This document shows positions 7,365 to 15,159 of a stretch of 64,000 bases of DNA, piece by piece; within the stretch, counting starts at the first letter, position 1; each line of letters starts with the position of its first letter. Made by a program: the position numbers and the translations under genes. The notes under the pieces were generated by a model, which saw only the letters and a list, made by a program, of their open reading frames with translations, was not told the origin of the DNA and did no database searches. Source of the stretch: Micromonospora rhizosphaerae (lineage in GTDB: Bacteria; Actinomycetota; Actinomycetes; Mycobacteriales; Micromonosporaceae); contig NZ_FMHV01000002.1 in assembly GCF_900091465.1 (NCBI RefSeq), positions 992,001 to 1,056,000 on the forward strand. Direction: 5' to 3'.

Positions 7365-8246
7365 ATGCGGATTGGCATCGTGATCCTCCCCGACCAGCGC
7401 TGGTCGGACTCGCAGCGCCGCTGGCGGCGGGCGGACGAGTGGGGCTTCGACCACGCCTGGACGTACGACCACCTGGGCTGGCGGGACCTGGTCGACGGCC
7501 CGTGGTTCGACTCGATGACCACGCTGACCGCCGCCGCGACGGTGACCTCCCGGATCCGGCTCGGCACCCTGGTCGCCTCGCCCAACTTCCGGCACCCGGC
7601 GGCGTTCGCCCGCCAGGTGACCGCGCTGGACGACGTCTCCGGCGGCCGGCTGCTGCTCGGCCTCGGCGCCGGGGGCATCGGCTTCGACGCCACCGTGCTG
7701 GGCGGCGAGACGCTGCCGCCGCGGCAGCGGGTGGACCGGTTCGGCGAGTTCACCGAACTGCTCGACCTGGTGCTGCGGGAGGACGGCACGACCTGGCGCG
7801 GCGACTGGTTCGCCGCGGTGGACGCCCGGAACAACCCCGGGTGCGTCCAGCAGCCCCGGGTGCCGTTCGTGATCGCGGCCAACGGCCCGCGCTCGATGCG
7901 GCTGGTGGCCCGCTTCGGCCAGGGCTGGGTCACCACCGGCGCCGGCGGCGATGACCTGGAGAGCTGGTGGGACTCGGTGGCCGAGCTCTCCGCCCGGCTC
8001 GACAAGACCCTCGCCACGGCGGGCCGCGACCCGGCGACCCTCGACCGCTACCTCTCCCTGGACGCGGCCCCGGTCTTCTCGCTGAGCAGCGCCGACTTCT
8101 TCGCCGAGCAGGTCGGCCGGGCCGCCGACCTGGGCTTCACCGACGTGGTGACGCACTGGCCGCGGGCCAGCAGCTGGTACGCCGGCGACGAGGAGATCCT
8201 GGTCGACGTCGCCACCCGGCTCCTGCCGGAGCTGCGCCGAGCCTGA
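7365..8246 (+). CDS. LLM-class (luciferase-like) flavin/F420-dependent oxidoreductase
   Basis: A 293-residue TIM-barrel oxidoreductase. It shows the luciferase-like N terminus (RIGIVILPDQRW, then DEWGFDHAWTYDHLGW), the core RIRLGTLVASPNFRHPAAFA and the LDDVSGGRLLLGLGAGG strand characteristic of F420- or FMN-dependent members. The substrate is unknown; in Micromonosporaceae most such genes are F420-dependent. ATG at 7365 is preferred because a TACTCT box lies 7 nt upstream (leaderless promoter); a GTG 6 nt earlier is possible. It is convergent with the ASCH gene, the stops 12 bp apart. Confidence 0.9.
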   Translation: MRIGIVILPDQRWSDSQRRWRRADEWGFDHAWTYDHLGWRDLVDGPWFDSMTTLTAAATVTSRIRLGTLVASPNFRHPAAFARQVTALDDVSGGRLLLGLGAGGIGFDATVLGGETLPPRQRVDRFGEFTELLDLVLREDGTTWRGDWFAAVDARNNPGCVQQPRVPFVIAANGPRSMRLVARFGQGWVTTGAGGDDLESWWDSVAELSARLDKTLATAGRDPATLDRYLSLDAAPVFSLSSADFFAEQVGRAADLGFTDVVTHWPRASSWYAGDEEILVDVATRLLPELRRA

Positions 8247-8258
8247 GCCGGCCGCGGG

Positions 8259-8690
8259 TCAGGTGCTGAGGTCGCCGGTGCTGATGCCGCCGTCGGCGGC
8301 GGAGACCAGCTTGAACCGGAGGCAGACGATCTGGGTGTCGTCGGTGACCGGGGTGCCCTGCCGGGCCCAGTAGGCGCTGTGCCCCTCCCGCCATTCCTCG
8401 ATGGACCGGTCACCCTCCCCTTCGGAGCGGGCGAAATCCCAGGAGACGTCGGCCAAGCGGACCACCTCGACGCCGGTGACCTCGACGACGCCGACCAGCG
8501 CGTCGTGGTCGTCGACCAGGACCAGCCGCTCGCCGACGTGCTCCAGCTCCTCGTTCTCCTCGGCGTACTCGGTGATCAGGCCGGCGGTCGCGGTCTTCAC
8601 GCCGGCCAGCACGAGGGTGTTGAGCGTGGCGCGCAGCTCCCCCGGCGTGCCGAGGCTGAGCGAGCGCAGTCCACCGATGCGGGGCCACAT
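8259..8690 (-). CDS. ASCH-domain protein
   Basis: A 143-residue ASCH domain (PUA-like beta barrel that binds RNA or modified bases; some members are N4-acetylcytidine amidohydrolases). Key features are GELRATLNTLVLAGVKTATA, giving the GxKxxTxG-like loop, and the strand GERLVLVDDHDALVGVVEVT; the C terminus holds VCLRFKLV. The start ATG at 8690 follows a TAGCCT box by 7 nt (8698-8703 on the minus strand), so transcription was probably leaderless. An insertion sequence now ends at 8706, directly behind that -10 box, so the original -35 has been moved ~1.6 kb away and expression may be altered. Confidence 0.85.
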   Translation of the reverse strand: MWPRIGGLRSLSLGTPGELRATLNTLVLAGVKTATAGLITEYAEENEELEHVGERLVLVDDHDALVGVVEVTGVEVVRLADVSWDFARSEGEGDRSIEEWREGHSAYWARQGTPVTDDTQIVCLRFKLVSAADGGISTGDLST

Positions 8691-8767
8691 CCTGCCGAGG
8701 CTAGTCTTGTTTTTTAACCTTCGGCTCTCTGGCCTGATGTTTCGCGCCGTCGTGGGTGGACACGAAG

Positions 8768-8828
8768 ACGGCCTTCGGTGATCATGTCGTCTCGCCAAAG
8801 AAGAACATGACTCACAACCGAAGGCCGT
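8768..8828 (+). promoter_or_regulatory. Hairpin covering the transposase start region
   Basis: ACGGCCTTCGG (8768-8778) and CCGAAGGCCGT (8818-8828) are a perfect 11-bp inverted repeat with a 39-nt loop; the right arm ends in the GTG at 8827 and abuts the ATG at 8830. A nested pair (CATGT 8784 region, ACATG 8805 region) could extend it. RNA entering from outside the element would fold this and could mask transposase translation. Confidence 0.55.
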
Positions 8829-8829
8829 G

Positions 8830-10284
8830 ATGAGCAGTGTGCCTGACCCCGCTGGCCGCGTCGAGTCGCTGCGGCGACTCGCAGGGTTCCGGGAAGAGTT
8901 TTACGGCTGTCTGACCCGTCGGGCGGACGCCCTGTTCGAGCTGACCGACGCGGTGTTGTGCGCGGATGGCCCGGTGGACAGCTTGGTCGGGTTGAGCCTG
9001 ACCGCCGAACATCGCCGGGGTCATGGGGCGCTCTACGATGCGGTCAACCACGGGCGTCTGGAGCTGGCCCGGTTGCGCCGGGCCGTGGCCGCGTTGCCGG
9101 TCCCGCTGGCCGCTGACGGGCGGATCGTGCTTGCGGTGGACGTGTCCGCGTGGCTGCGCCGGGAAGCCCACACCAGCCCGGACCGGCTCTACTGCCACGT
9201 GACCGGGCAGACCCGCGCCCAGGACCAGCGAGTCCCCGGCTGGCCGTATTCGATCGTGGCCGCCCTGGAGACCGGCGCTACCTCCTGGACCGCGCTGCTC
9301 GACGCGGTCCGGCTCGGTCCGGCCGACGACGAGACGGCCGTGTCCTGTGCGCAGGTGCGGGAGGTCGTGGACCGGCTGATCACCGCCGGACACTGGCGTG
9401 AGGGTGACCCGCCGATCCTGATCGTGACCGACTCAGGCTACGACTCCGCCCGCCTGACCCACGACCTGCGTGATCTGCCGGTCGAGATCCTCGGGCGGCT
9501 GCGTTCCAGCCGGGTGATGCGCCTACCGGCACCGGCCCGCACCCCGACCACGATCGGCCGGCCCCGCCACCACGGCCCGGAACTGCGGTTGTCCGACGAG
9601 ACCAGGACCACCTGGCCCCAGCCAACCCACCACACCCACACCGCCACCTCCCGCTATGGCACCGCACAAACCCGCACCTGGAACCGGGTGCATCCCCGGC
9701 TGACCCGCCGCGCCGCCTGGATCAGCCACACCGGGCCGCTGCCGATCCTGGAAGGCACTCTGCTGCGGCTGACCGTCGACCGCGTCCCCTCCGGTCAGAA
9801 CCCCAAACCGATCTGGCTGTGGTGCTCCACGCCTGATCTGACCGCCGCCCAGGTTGATCTGCTCTGGCAGGCCTACCTACGCCGCTTTGACCTAGAGCAC
9901 ACCTTCCGGCTGCTCAAACAGACCCTCGGCTGGACCCGACCCCGCTTGCGCGACCCGAACGCGGCCGACACCTGGACCTGGCTGATCCTCACCGCACACA
10001 CCCAACTACGGCTGGCCCGCGGCCTCACCGACGACCTGCATCGTCCCTGGGAACGACCCGCCGACCCCACCCGACCCGAACGCCTGAGCCCCGCCCGGGT
10101 CCGCCGCGGGTTTCGGAACCTCCGGCCGAAGACCAGCCATCCCGCGCAGGCACCAAAACCCACCCGGCCAGGCCCCGGACGTCCACCCGGCAGCCCCAAC
10201 CGACACCGCGCACCCCGCCACGACGTCGGTAAAACCATCCACCGCGCCCGCAACCAAGCCGACCAGCAAAAACGCGAAGGTTAA
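8830..10284 (+). CDS. DDE transposase (IS4/IS701-like group)
   Basis: A 484-residue transposase. The RNase H-like core has Asp in IVLAVDVSAWLRR (about residue 101), Asp in ILIVTDSGYDSARL (about residue 204) and Glu in RRFDLEHTFRLLKQTLGWTR (about residue 360), the last in the Y/F-x-x-E-x-x-F/x-L-x-K context of IS4/IS701-type enzymes. An N-terminal helical domain (1-90) may bind the ends. The C terminus is Pro/Arg-rich and basic. ATG 8830 is preceded in frame by GTG 8827; no strong Shine-Dalgarno is visible, and the start is embedded in a hairpin. The reading frame is intact. Confidence 0.9.
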   Translation: MSSVPDPAGRVESLRRLAGFREEFYGCLTRRADALFELTDAVLCADGPVDSLVGLSLTAEHRRGHGALYDAVNHGRLELARLRRAVAALPVPLAADGRIVLAVDVSAWLRREAHTSPDRLYCHVTGQTRAQDQRVPGWPYSIVAALETGATSWTALLDAVRLGPADDETAVSCAQVREVVDRLITAGHWREGDPPILIVTDSGYDSARLTHDLRDLPVEILGRLRSSRVMRLPAPARTPTTIGRPRHHGPELRLSDETRTTWPQPTHHTHTATSRYGTAQTRTWNRVHPRLTRRAAWISHTGPLPILEGTLLRLTVDRVPSGQNPKPIWLWCSTPDLTAAQVDLLWQAYLRRFDLEHTFRLLKQTLGWTRPRLRDPNAADTWTWLILTAHTQLRLARGLTDDLHRPWERPADPTRPERLSPARVRRGFRNLRPKTSHPAQAPKPTRPGPGRPPGSPNRHRAPRHDVGKTIHRARNQADQQKREG

Positions 10285-10384
10285 AAAACAAGCTAGTCGC
10301 CGGGTTGATCTCCTGTCGTCGATTTGCCACCCCACCGCCGGTCGGCTGGCGATACGGTGGGCCGGTTGTCGAGAGGAGGCGGCC

Positions 10385-10915
10385 ATGGCGGACCGGCGGG
10401 CGGTGCTCATTCCCGGCCGAGGCTACGACACCCGGTACCCGCTCTTCCTCTACGCGGGGGAGGCGCTGCGCCGCGTCGGCTTTGCGCTGCACGGGATCAG
10501 CTGGCAGGTACCGGAGCGGTTCGCACCCAACCAGGACGGGCCCCGAGCGGCCATCGACTGGGTGGCTCGGCAGGTGGCCCCGACGCTGACCGAGCCGACC
10601 GACCTGCTGGTCGGCAAGTCGCTCGGCTCACTGGCCACGCCGCTCGCCGCCGACCGAGGGCTGGCCGCCGTCTGGCTCACCCCGCTGCTCCACGTGGCCG
10701 AGGTGGTCGACGCGCTGCGCCGGGCCACCGCGCCGTACCTGCTGGTCGGCGGGACGGCGGACCCGTCCTGGGACGGGTCGCTGGCCCGCCGGCTCACCCC
10801 CCACGTGCTGGAGATCGAGGAGGGCGACCACGCGCTGATGGTTCCGGGCCCGCTGGCCTGGTCCGCCGAGGCGCTGGGCCGGGTCTGCACCGCCGTCGAG
10901 GAGTTCGTCAGATGA
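10385..10915 (+). CDS. Small alpha/beta hydrolase-like protein
   Basis: A 176-residue compact hydrolase fold. AVLIPGRGYDTRYPLFLYAG is the first strand and oxyanion region; the nucleophile elbow reads LLVGKSLGSLA (Ser in G-K-S-L-G); YLLVGGTADPSW carries the acid and EIEEGDHALM the histidine, completing a plausible Ser-Asp-His triad. It is shorter than most esterases, lacking a lid domain, like RBBP9/YdeN-type or actinobacterial KANL3-like hydrolases. Substrate unknown. A Shine-Dalgarno GAGAGGAGG precedes ATG 10385. The last 8 bp overlap the convergent questin-oxidase family gene. Confidence 0.82.
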   Translation: MADRRAVLIPGRGYDTRYPLFLYAGEALRRVGFALHGISWQVPERFAPNQDGPRAAIDWVARQVAPTLTEPTDLLVGKSLGSLATPLAADRGLAAVWLTPLLHVAEVVDALRRATAPYLLVGGTADPSWDGSLARRLTPHVLEIEEGDHALMVPGPLAWSAEALGRVCTAVEEFVR

Positions 10916-11948
10916 GCTGAGCGGCGTAGCCGGCCGCCAACAGCACCCGGTCGTCGCCGGTCGCCGCGTGCGCGTCGAGCACCGCGTCGGCCAGCTTCAC
11001 CACGTGCGCGTCGCCGTGCCGGGCGGCCCGGGCGAAGATCTCCGCCGGGCCGCCGGGCGCGACCGCCGGCAGCGAGGCGGGCGCGGGCGGGGCGTACACC
11101 GAGGTCACGGCGGCCGTGGCGGACCAGGCCGCGGCGACGCTCGGCGCCCAGACCACCGGATCCAGGGCCGGCAGCGTACGCAGCACCGCGGTCGGCGCGG
11201 TCACCGCGTGCACCAGCATCACCGGGTTGCCGTGCCCGAACCGGAGGTAGTCCAGGCCGGCCCGGTGCACCAGGTCGGTGAGCGTTCGCTCCGCCTCCGC
11301 CGGGGTCGTCGGTGGGCGGAGCGCCGCGACCGCACCTGGCCATTCCGATACGTCCGGCAGCCGGCCCAGCCGCTCCCGGATGCCGCCGGTCCGCTCCGCG
11401 ATCCGGGGCAGCCCGGCCAACGCGGCCGCCACGTCGGACCGGCCGGTGAGCGGGCCGACCCCGGGCACCGGCTGCCAGCGGGCGGCCCAGTAGCCCAGCG
11501 CCTGGCCCAGTTCGGCCAGCCGGTCCGGGGCGGCGCCGTCCTCGCGCAGCACCCGGACGGCGTGCCCGACCCGGATCACGCCGTGGGTGGCGCCGGCCGC
11601 GATCCCCGGCAGCAGCCGCGGCCACCAGGTCCCGAGCACCGCCCGCCAGGGCCGCTCGCGCAGCTCGCGATCGAAGTGGGCCAGCCAGTCGCCGGCCCGC
11701 TTCGGGTCGCCGAGCGCCTCGCGCCAGTCGTCGATCGGCCGGAGCCCGCGGGGCAGCTCGTCGAGCCGGCGCAGGTAGTCGTCCAGCCACCGGTGTACGC
11801 GCGTACCGTGCCCGTGCCGGACCAGCGCCTCGACCGCCATCGGGCCGTGGTTGGAGAGCCAGCCCTCGAACTCCGGGCCGGTCCCGTGCAGCCGTCGGTA
11901 CGCCTCGTCCAGGATGCCGTCGTCCATGCGGCGATCCTCGGAGCTCAA
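10908..11948 (-). CDS. Questin oxidase family protein (DUF4243)
   Basis: A 346-residue all-helical protein matching the questin-oxidase-like family. The N-terminal LDEAYRRLHGTGPEFEGWLSNHGPMAVEAL, with an H in the NHGPM motif, is the family signature; GTWWPRLLPGIAAGATHGVIRVGHAVR adds a conserved His-rich centre. The fungal founder performs an oxidative ring opening of anthraquinones in polyketide tailoring; bacterial members are mostly uncharacterised. There is no polyketide cluster here. The start may be at 11948 or at the second Met (11927, MDDGILDEAY), which matches the family N terminus better. It lies 12 bp downstream of the phosphoribosyltransferase gene, so probably an operon. Confidence 0.82.
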   Translation of the reverse strand: MSSEDRRMDDGILDEAYRRLHGTGPEFEGWLSNHGPMAVEALVRHGHGTRVHRWLDDYLRRLDELPRGLRPIDDWREALGDPKRAGDWLAHFDRELRERPWRAVLGTWWPRLLPGIAAGATHGVIRVGHAVRVLREDGAAPDRLAELGQALGYWAARWQPVPGVGPLTGRSDVAAALAGLPRIAERTGGIRERLGRLPDVSEWPGAVAALRPPTTPAEAERTLTDLVHRAGLDYLRFGHGNPVMLVHAVTAPTAVLRTLPALDPVVWAPSVAAAWSATAAVTSVYAPPAPASLPAVAPGGPAEIFARAARHGDAHVVKLADAVLDAHAATGDDRVLLAAGYAAQLI

Positions 11949-11960
11949 CCGCGCTTCAGG

Positions 11961-12542
11961 TCAAGCCTGCAGTCGGGCGGCGTCGATCAGACCATGGACC
12001 CGCAGCTCGGCGGCGAGCTCCGGCGGGCAGTCGGTCACCGCGGTGGCGGTGCCGATCACCTCGGCGCCCCGGTCGGCGCAGATCTCGTACAGGGCGCGCA
12101 GTTGGGCGCCGGTGGCCACCCAGTCGTCCACCACCAGCACCCGGTCGCCGGGGCCGAGGTGCCGGTCCCGAACTCCGAGGGCGACCCGGCGACCGCGGAA
12201 GTCCGGTGGGCTCTGCGCCCAGGTGACCGCCCCGGCCGGCAGCCGCCCGTCGCCCGCCTTGTACGCCGGCACGAACCCGACCCCGAGCGCGGTCGCGGCC
12301 AGCGGCCCGAGCAGCAGGCCGGTGACCGCCGGGGCGAGCACGACCGTCGGCCGGGTGGACCGGAAGGGCGCGACCAGGGCGGGACCGAGTGCGACCAGCA
12401 CCTCCGGGTCCCGCCACCAGCCGGAGACGTCGCTGACCAGGTGGTCGCTCTCCGGACCGGGATCGACCCAGCGGAACAGCTCGACCAGGCGTTCGCTCAG
12501 CACGGCACCATCCTGCGATACCGACGCGAGGTGATGAGGCAC
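11961..12542 (-). CDS. Type I phosphoribosyltransferase-domain protein (adenine-PRTase-like)
   Basis: A 193-residue PRTase. The PRPP-binding loop is RVLVVDDWVATGAQLRALYE (about residues 133-152), with the VVDDWVATG variant of the D-D-x-x-x-T-G motif; an earlier strand TVVLAPAVTGLLLGPLAA provides the PPi loop. It resembles xanthine/adenine PRTases and the phosphoribosyltransferases used in salvage; the exact base is not evident. The N terminus before RLVELFRWVDPGP looks loosely conserved, so a GTG start about 14 codons in is possible. It precedes the questin-oxidase family gene on the same strand with a 12-bp gap. Confidence 0.82.
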   Translation of the reverse strand: MPHHLASVSQDGAVLSERLVELFRWVDPGPESDHLVSDVSGWWRDPEVLVALGPALVAPFRSTRPTVVLAPAVTGLLLGPLAATALGVGFVPAYKAGDGRLPAGAVTWAQSPPDFRGRRVALGVRDRHLGPGDRVLVVDDWVATGAQLRALYEICADRGAEVIGTATAVTDCPPELAAELRVHGLIDAARLQA

Positions 12543-12640
12543 CGGTGCGGGGCAGCGGCTGTTCCTACGATCGGCCCACCGTCGGCCGGATGATCGTCTA
12601 CACGTATCCCCGCAAATACGGGCATATCACAATGATCACG

Positions 12641-12671
12641 TTGACTTCGGATGTAGCTCTCTCGTTACGGT
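12641..12671 (+). promoter_or_regulatory. Possible promoter of the RlpA gene
   Basis: TTGACT (12641-12646) and TACGGT (12666-12671) with a 19-nt spacer, in the AT-richer stretch before the GTG at 12710. The spacing is longer than ideal, so this is a weak call. No riboswitch consensus of the c-di-AMP (ydaO) type, often found before rlpA-like genes, could be seen. Confidence 0.3.
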
Positions 12672-12709
12672 CCGAGCCGGTTTGCTCAGCTGACGAAAGG
12701 ACCGGGCCG

Positions 12710-13345
12710 GTGGCTGGTAAGCACCACATTCGTACCCGCAGGTTCTCGCCCGCGGCCATCGCGGCGACGGCGGCGGTCGGCGTGGCGCTCGCCGTCGGTG
12801 GCACCGTCGGCGCGGTCCAACTGACCTCGGGCCAGGCCGCCCCGGAGCCGACCGTCGCCGAGGCCGTGCCCAGCACCCTCGCCCCCACCTCCCCGTCCGC
12901 GTCGCCCAGTGCGACCGCCTCGTCGAGCCTCAGCCCGTCACCGAAGGCGACGGCCACGCCGACGCCGACCCGCACGCAGGCCGCCTCCCGGAGCAAGGCC
13001 CGCACCGCCAGCCCGCAGCCCAGCGTCACCGCGACGAGGACCGCGGCGGCCGCCAAGGTGGTCAGCAGCGGCTCCTGCGGCGCGTCCTTCTACGACGAGG
13101 GGCAGACGACGGCCAACGGCGAGAGCTTCAACCCGGACGCGCTGACCGCCGCACACAAGACCCTGCCGTTCAACACCAGGGTCCGGGTGACCAACCCGGC
13201 GAACGGCAAGTCCGTCACCGTCCGGATCAACGACCGCGGCCCGTTCGTCGACGGCCGTTGCCTGGACCTCTCCCGGGCCGCGTTCGCGGCGATCGCCCCC
13301 CTCGGACTCGGCGAGCTGACCGTGACGTACGAGGTGCTCGGCTGA
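12710..13345 (+). CDS. RlpA-family double-psi beta-barrel cell-wall protein
   Basis: A 211-residue exported protein. Residues 1-15 are basic, 16-40 a hydrophobic signal/anchor ending near GQAAP, and 42-118 a Ser/Thr/Pro/Ala-rich linker. The C-terminal domain (120-211) is the RlpA-like barrel: SFYDEGQTTANGESFNPDAL, then TAAHKTLPFNTRVRVTNPAN and VTVRINDRGPFVDGRCLDLS, with the catalytic-type Asp in INDRGPF. Relatives cleave or bind denuded peptidoglycan at septa. The start is GTG 12710 with Shine-Dalgarno GAAAGGA 8 nt upstream; the longer ATG frame at 12545 has no such site. Probably cell-envelope remodelling. Confidence 0.88.
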   Translation: MAGKHHIRTRRFSPAAIAATAAVGVALAVGGTVGAVQLTSGQAAPEPTVAEAVPSTLAPTSPSASPSATASSSLSPSPKATATPTPTRTQAASRSKARTASPQPSVTATRTAAAAKVVSSGSCGASFYDEGQTTANGESFNPDALTAAHKTLPFNTRVRVTNPANGKSVTVRINDRGPFVDGRCLDLSRAAFAAIAPLGLGELTVTYEVLG

Positions 13346-13445
13346 TCGGGTGACCGACGGCGATCAGGCCGCCGGGGCGGACCGGCCGGACAGAACGGCC
13401 TCGGACGAGGGGTCAGGTCCATTCACCCATTCCCGTCCATCAGGC

Positions 13446-14573
13446 ATGCTGTCCGTTGTACGCACGCAACCCTTCCAGTCGGGCCGCGGCCCGCTGAGCC
13501 CCGGATCCCGCGCCGGCCTCGGCGCGGCCCTCGGGCTGCTCGTACTCGCCTCCGCAGTGGAGTTGGCCGACGGTCGGCCGGCCCACTACGTCGCGCTGAT
13601 GGTCGGCGCTCCGTTCCTTGCCGCGGCGCTGGCCTCCTGGCGGGTGGTGCTGGGAGTGGGCGCCCTGGCCACGGTGATCGGGGCCGGCTTCGCCCTCGCC
13701 GAGCGGACGATGTCGCTGGTCACCGCGGTCAACGTGGCCGGCATCGCGCTGGCCACCGGGATCGCGGCCGCCGTCGCCGCGGTACGCCAGCGGCAGGCCG
13801 AGCAGATCGCCGAGCTGTCCAAGCTGGCGGCGGTGGCGCAGCAGGCGGTGCTCCGGCCGCTCGGCCCGCAGGTGGGCACCCTGTCGGTCGCGGGCCGTTA
13901 CATCTCCTCCACCGCCACCGCGGAGATCGGCGGGGACCTGTACGAGGCGATGGACACCCCGTACGGCGTACGCATGATCATCGGGGACGTCCGCGGCAAG
14001 GGGCTGGACGCGGTCCGCCTGGCCAGCATCGTGCTCGGCTCCTACCGGCACGTGGCGTACGAGCGGGCGGACCTGCGGGCCGTGGTGACCGATCTGGACC
14101 GGGCGGTGGCCCGCAACGTGGGCGACGAGGATTTCGTCACCGCCGCGTTGGTGGAGGAGCGGGGCGGCACCCTCACCATCGTCAACTGTGGACACCCGTC
14201 ACCGCTGCTGCTGCGCCGAGGCGCGGTGATCCCCCTCGAACCGCCCGCGCCCGCGCCCCCGCTCGGCTTCATGCCGGTCGTCCGGCCAAGGGTGGAACGC
14301 CTGGAACCGGGCGACCGGTTGCTGCTCTTCACCGACGGCCTCGGCGAGGCCCGTCGGGACGGTGAGTTCTTCCCGACGGCCGACCGGGCCTGGCGACTGC
14401 TCGGCCACGGCACGGTCGCCGACGGGCTGGCGTCGCTGGAAACCGCCCTGGTCGAGTGGGTGCACGGCCGGCTCGACGACGACATCGCGCTGGTGCTGAT
14501 GGAATACACCGGCCCGCGCAGCGGCGCGGCCGCCGCCGTGCCGAGCTGGGAGGTCGGCGCGGCCGAGAGCTGA
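13446..14573 (+). CDS. Membrane SpoIIE-type PP2C serine phosphatase
   Basis: A 375-residue protein. Residues 18-115 contain four to five hydrophobic helices (LGAALGLLVLASAVELADG through GIALATGIAAAVAAV), followed by a short coiled segment (RQRQAEQIAELSKLAAVAQQ) and a SpoIIE phosphatase domain (about 140-360): GRYISSTATAEIGGDLYEAM, then MIIGDVRGKGLDAV with the metal-binding Asp/Gly, NCGHPSPLLL, LLLFTDGLGEARR and a final DDDIALVLME. Such proteins dephosphorylate anti-anti-sigma factors in partner-switching pathways. The partner is not in this window. ATG 13446 was chosen because no upstream sequence fits the family. Confidence 0.9.
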   Translation: MLSVVRTQPFQSGRGPLSPGSRAGLGAALGLLVLASAVELADGRPAHYVALMVGAPFLAAALASWRVVLGVGALATVIGAGFALAERTMSLVTAVNVAGIALATGIAAAVAAVRQRQAEQIAELSKLAAVAQQAVLRPLGPQVGTLSVAGRYISSTATAEIGGDLYEAMDTPYGVRMIIGDVRGKGLDAVRLASIVLGSYRHVAYERADLRAVVTDLDRAVARNVGDEDFVTAALVEERGGTLTIVNCGHPSPLLLRRGAVIPLEPPAPAPPLGFMPVVRPRVERLEPGDRLLLFTDGLGEARRDGEFFPTADRAWRLLGHGTVADGLASLETALVEWVHGRLDDDIALVLMEYTGPRSGAAAAVPSWEVGAAES

Positions 14574-14582
14574 CGCCGGCGC

Positions 14583-15071
14583 TCAGCCGTCGGCCAGCTC
14601 GTCGGCGGCCCGTCGCCCCGCCTCGCCGGCCCGGTGCAGGAAGTCGGCGATCAGCTCCAGCTGGCTCGCGTCGTACCCGGCGCAGATTTCGTCCATCGAC
14701 GCGTTCATGCCGGCGTAGAGGCGGTACACCTCCGCATTGCGCTCGCGGAGCGCCCGGACCGTGACCGAGCGGCGGTCGGCGGCGGCCGGGTCCCGCTCCC
14801 GCACGATCCATCCGCCGCGCTGCAGCCGGTCGAGGATCCCGGTCACGGTGGCCGGGTGCAGGCCGGCCCGCCGGGCCAGCGCCCCCGGGCTGATCGGCCC
14901 GTGCCGGGCGATCAGGTCGAGGCAGTCCAGGTCCACGTCGCGCAGCGAGAGGCGTACGCCGACGTGGTGGTTGAGGAGCCCGAGCTGGTTGCTCAGTTCC
15001 CGCATCGCGTCCTTGACCCGGGTGGCGGTCCGGCGGTGGCGACGCGCGTCCTCAGATGCTACGGAATCCAT
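14583..15071 (-). CDS. MarR-family transcriptional regulator
   Basis: A 162-residue winged-helix regulator. The DNA-binding region spans about residues 45-105: LDLIARHGPISPGALARRAG, then LHPATVTGILDRLQRGGWIV with the recognition helix, and the wing RERDPAAADRRSVTV. The flanking helices form the dimer interface. It is divergent from an NAD(P)-binding reductase 88 bp away, and the gap holds a 7-bp-arm palindrome likely to be its operator. It likely represses itself and the reductase until it binds a small phenolic or oxidant ligand, the usual behaviour of this family. Confidence 0.9.
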   Translation of the reverse strand: MDSVASEDARRHRRTATRVKDAMRELSNQLGLLNHHVGVRLSLRDVDLDCLDLIARHGPISPGALARRAGLHPATVTGILDRLQRGGWIVRERDPAAADRRSVTVRALRERNAEVYRLYAGMNASMDEICAGYDASQLELIADFLHRAGEAGRRAADELADG

Positions 15072-15081
15072 ATTGTTCGAG

Positions 15082-15120
15082 CCTCGTATCAGATGTTTAC
15101 GGTTCCCATATCTTACGAGG
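15082..15120. promoter_or_regulatory. Palindrome between MarR and reductase genes
   Basis: CCTCGTA (15082-15088) and TACGAGG (15114-15120) are perfect inverted repeats 25 bp apart in the 88-bp divergent intergenic region. The arms bracket an AT-rich core (TCAGAT, CATATC) where both promoters should lie. A MarR dimer or two dimers could occupy it. Confidence 0.5.
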
Positions 15121-15159
15121 ATCGGCCGCCGGGCGCGGTCGCCGACGGAAGGCGTACCC

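Larger units (their letters stand above)
8701..10297 (+). mobile_element. Complete insertion sequence (1,587 bp) with 5-bp target duplication
   Basis: Terminal inverted repeats are perfect over 18 bp: CTTGTTTTTTAACCTTCG at 8706-8723 and its complement at 10275-10292. Both ends are flanked by CTAGT (8701-8705 and 10293-10297), the target-site duplication. The element holds one intact transposase gene. The AT-rich ends contrast sharply with the GC-rich surroundings. It sits between two divergent chromosomal genes (ASCH on the minus strand, alpha/beta hydrolase on the plus strand). Intact ends, intact gene and perfect duplication indicate recent arrival. Confidence 0.96.

Noticed and set aside
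10908..12542. Questin-oxidase gene as part of a polyketide cluster
   Set aside because: No ketosynthase or tailoring genes lie nearby; the neighbour is a phosphoribosyltransferase.
12543..12709. c-di-AMP (ydaO) riboswitch before the RlpA gene
   Set aside because: Such switches often precede cell-wall hydrolase genes, but no conserved core could be found in this short leader.
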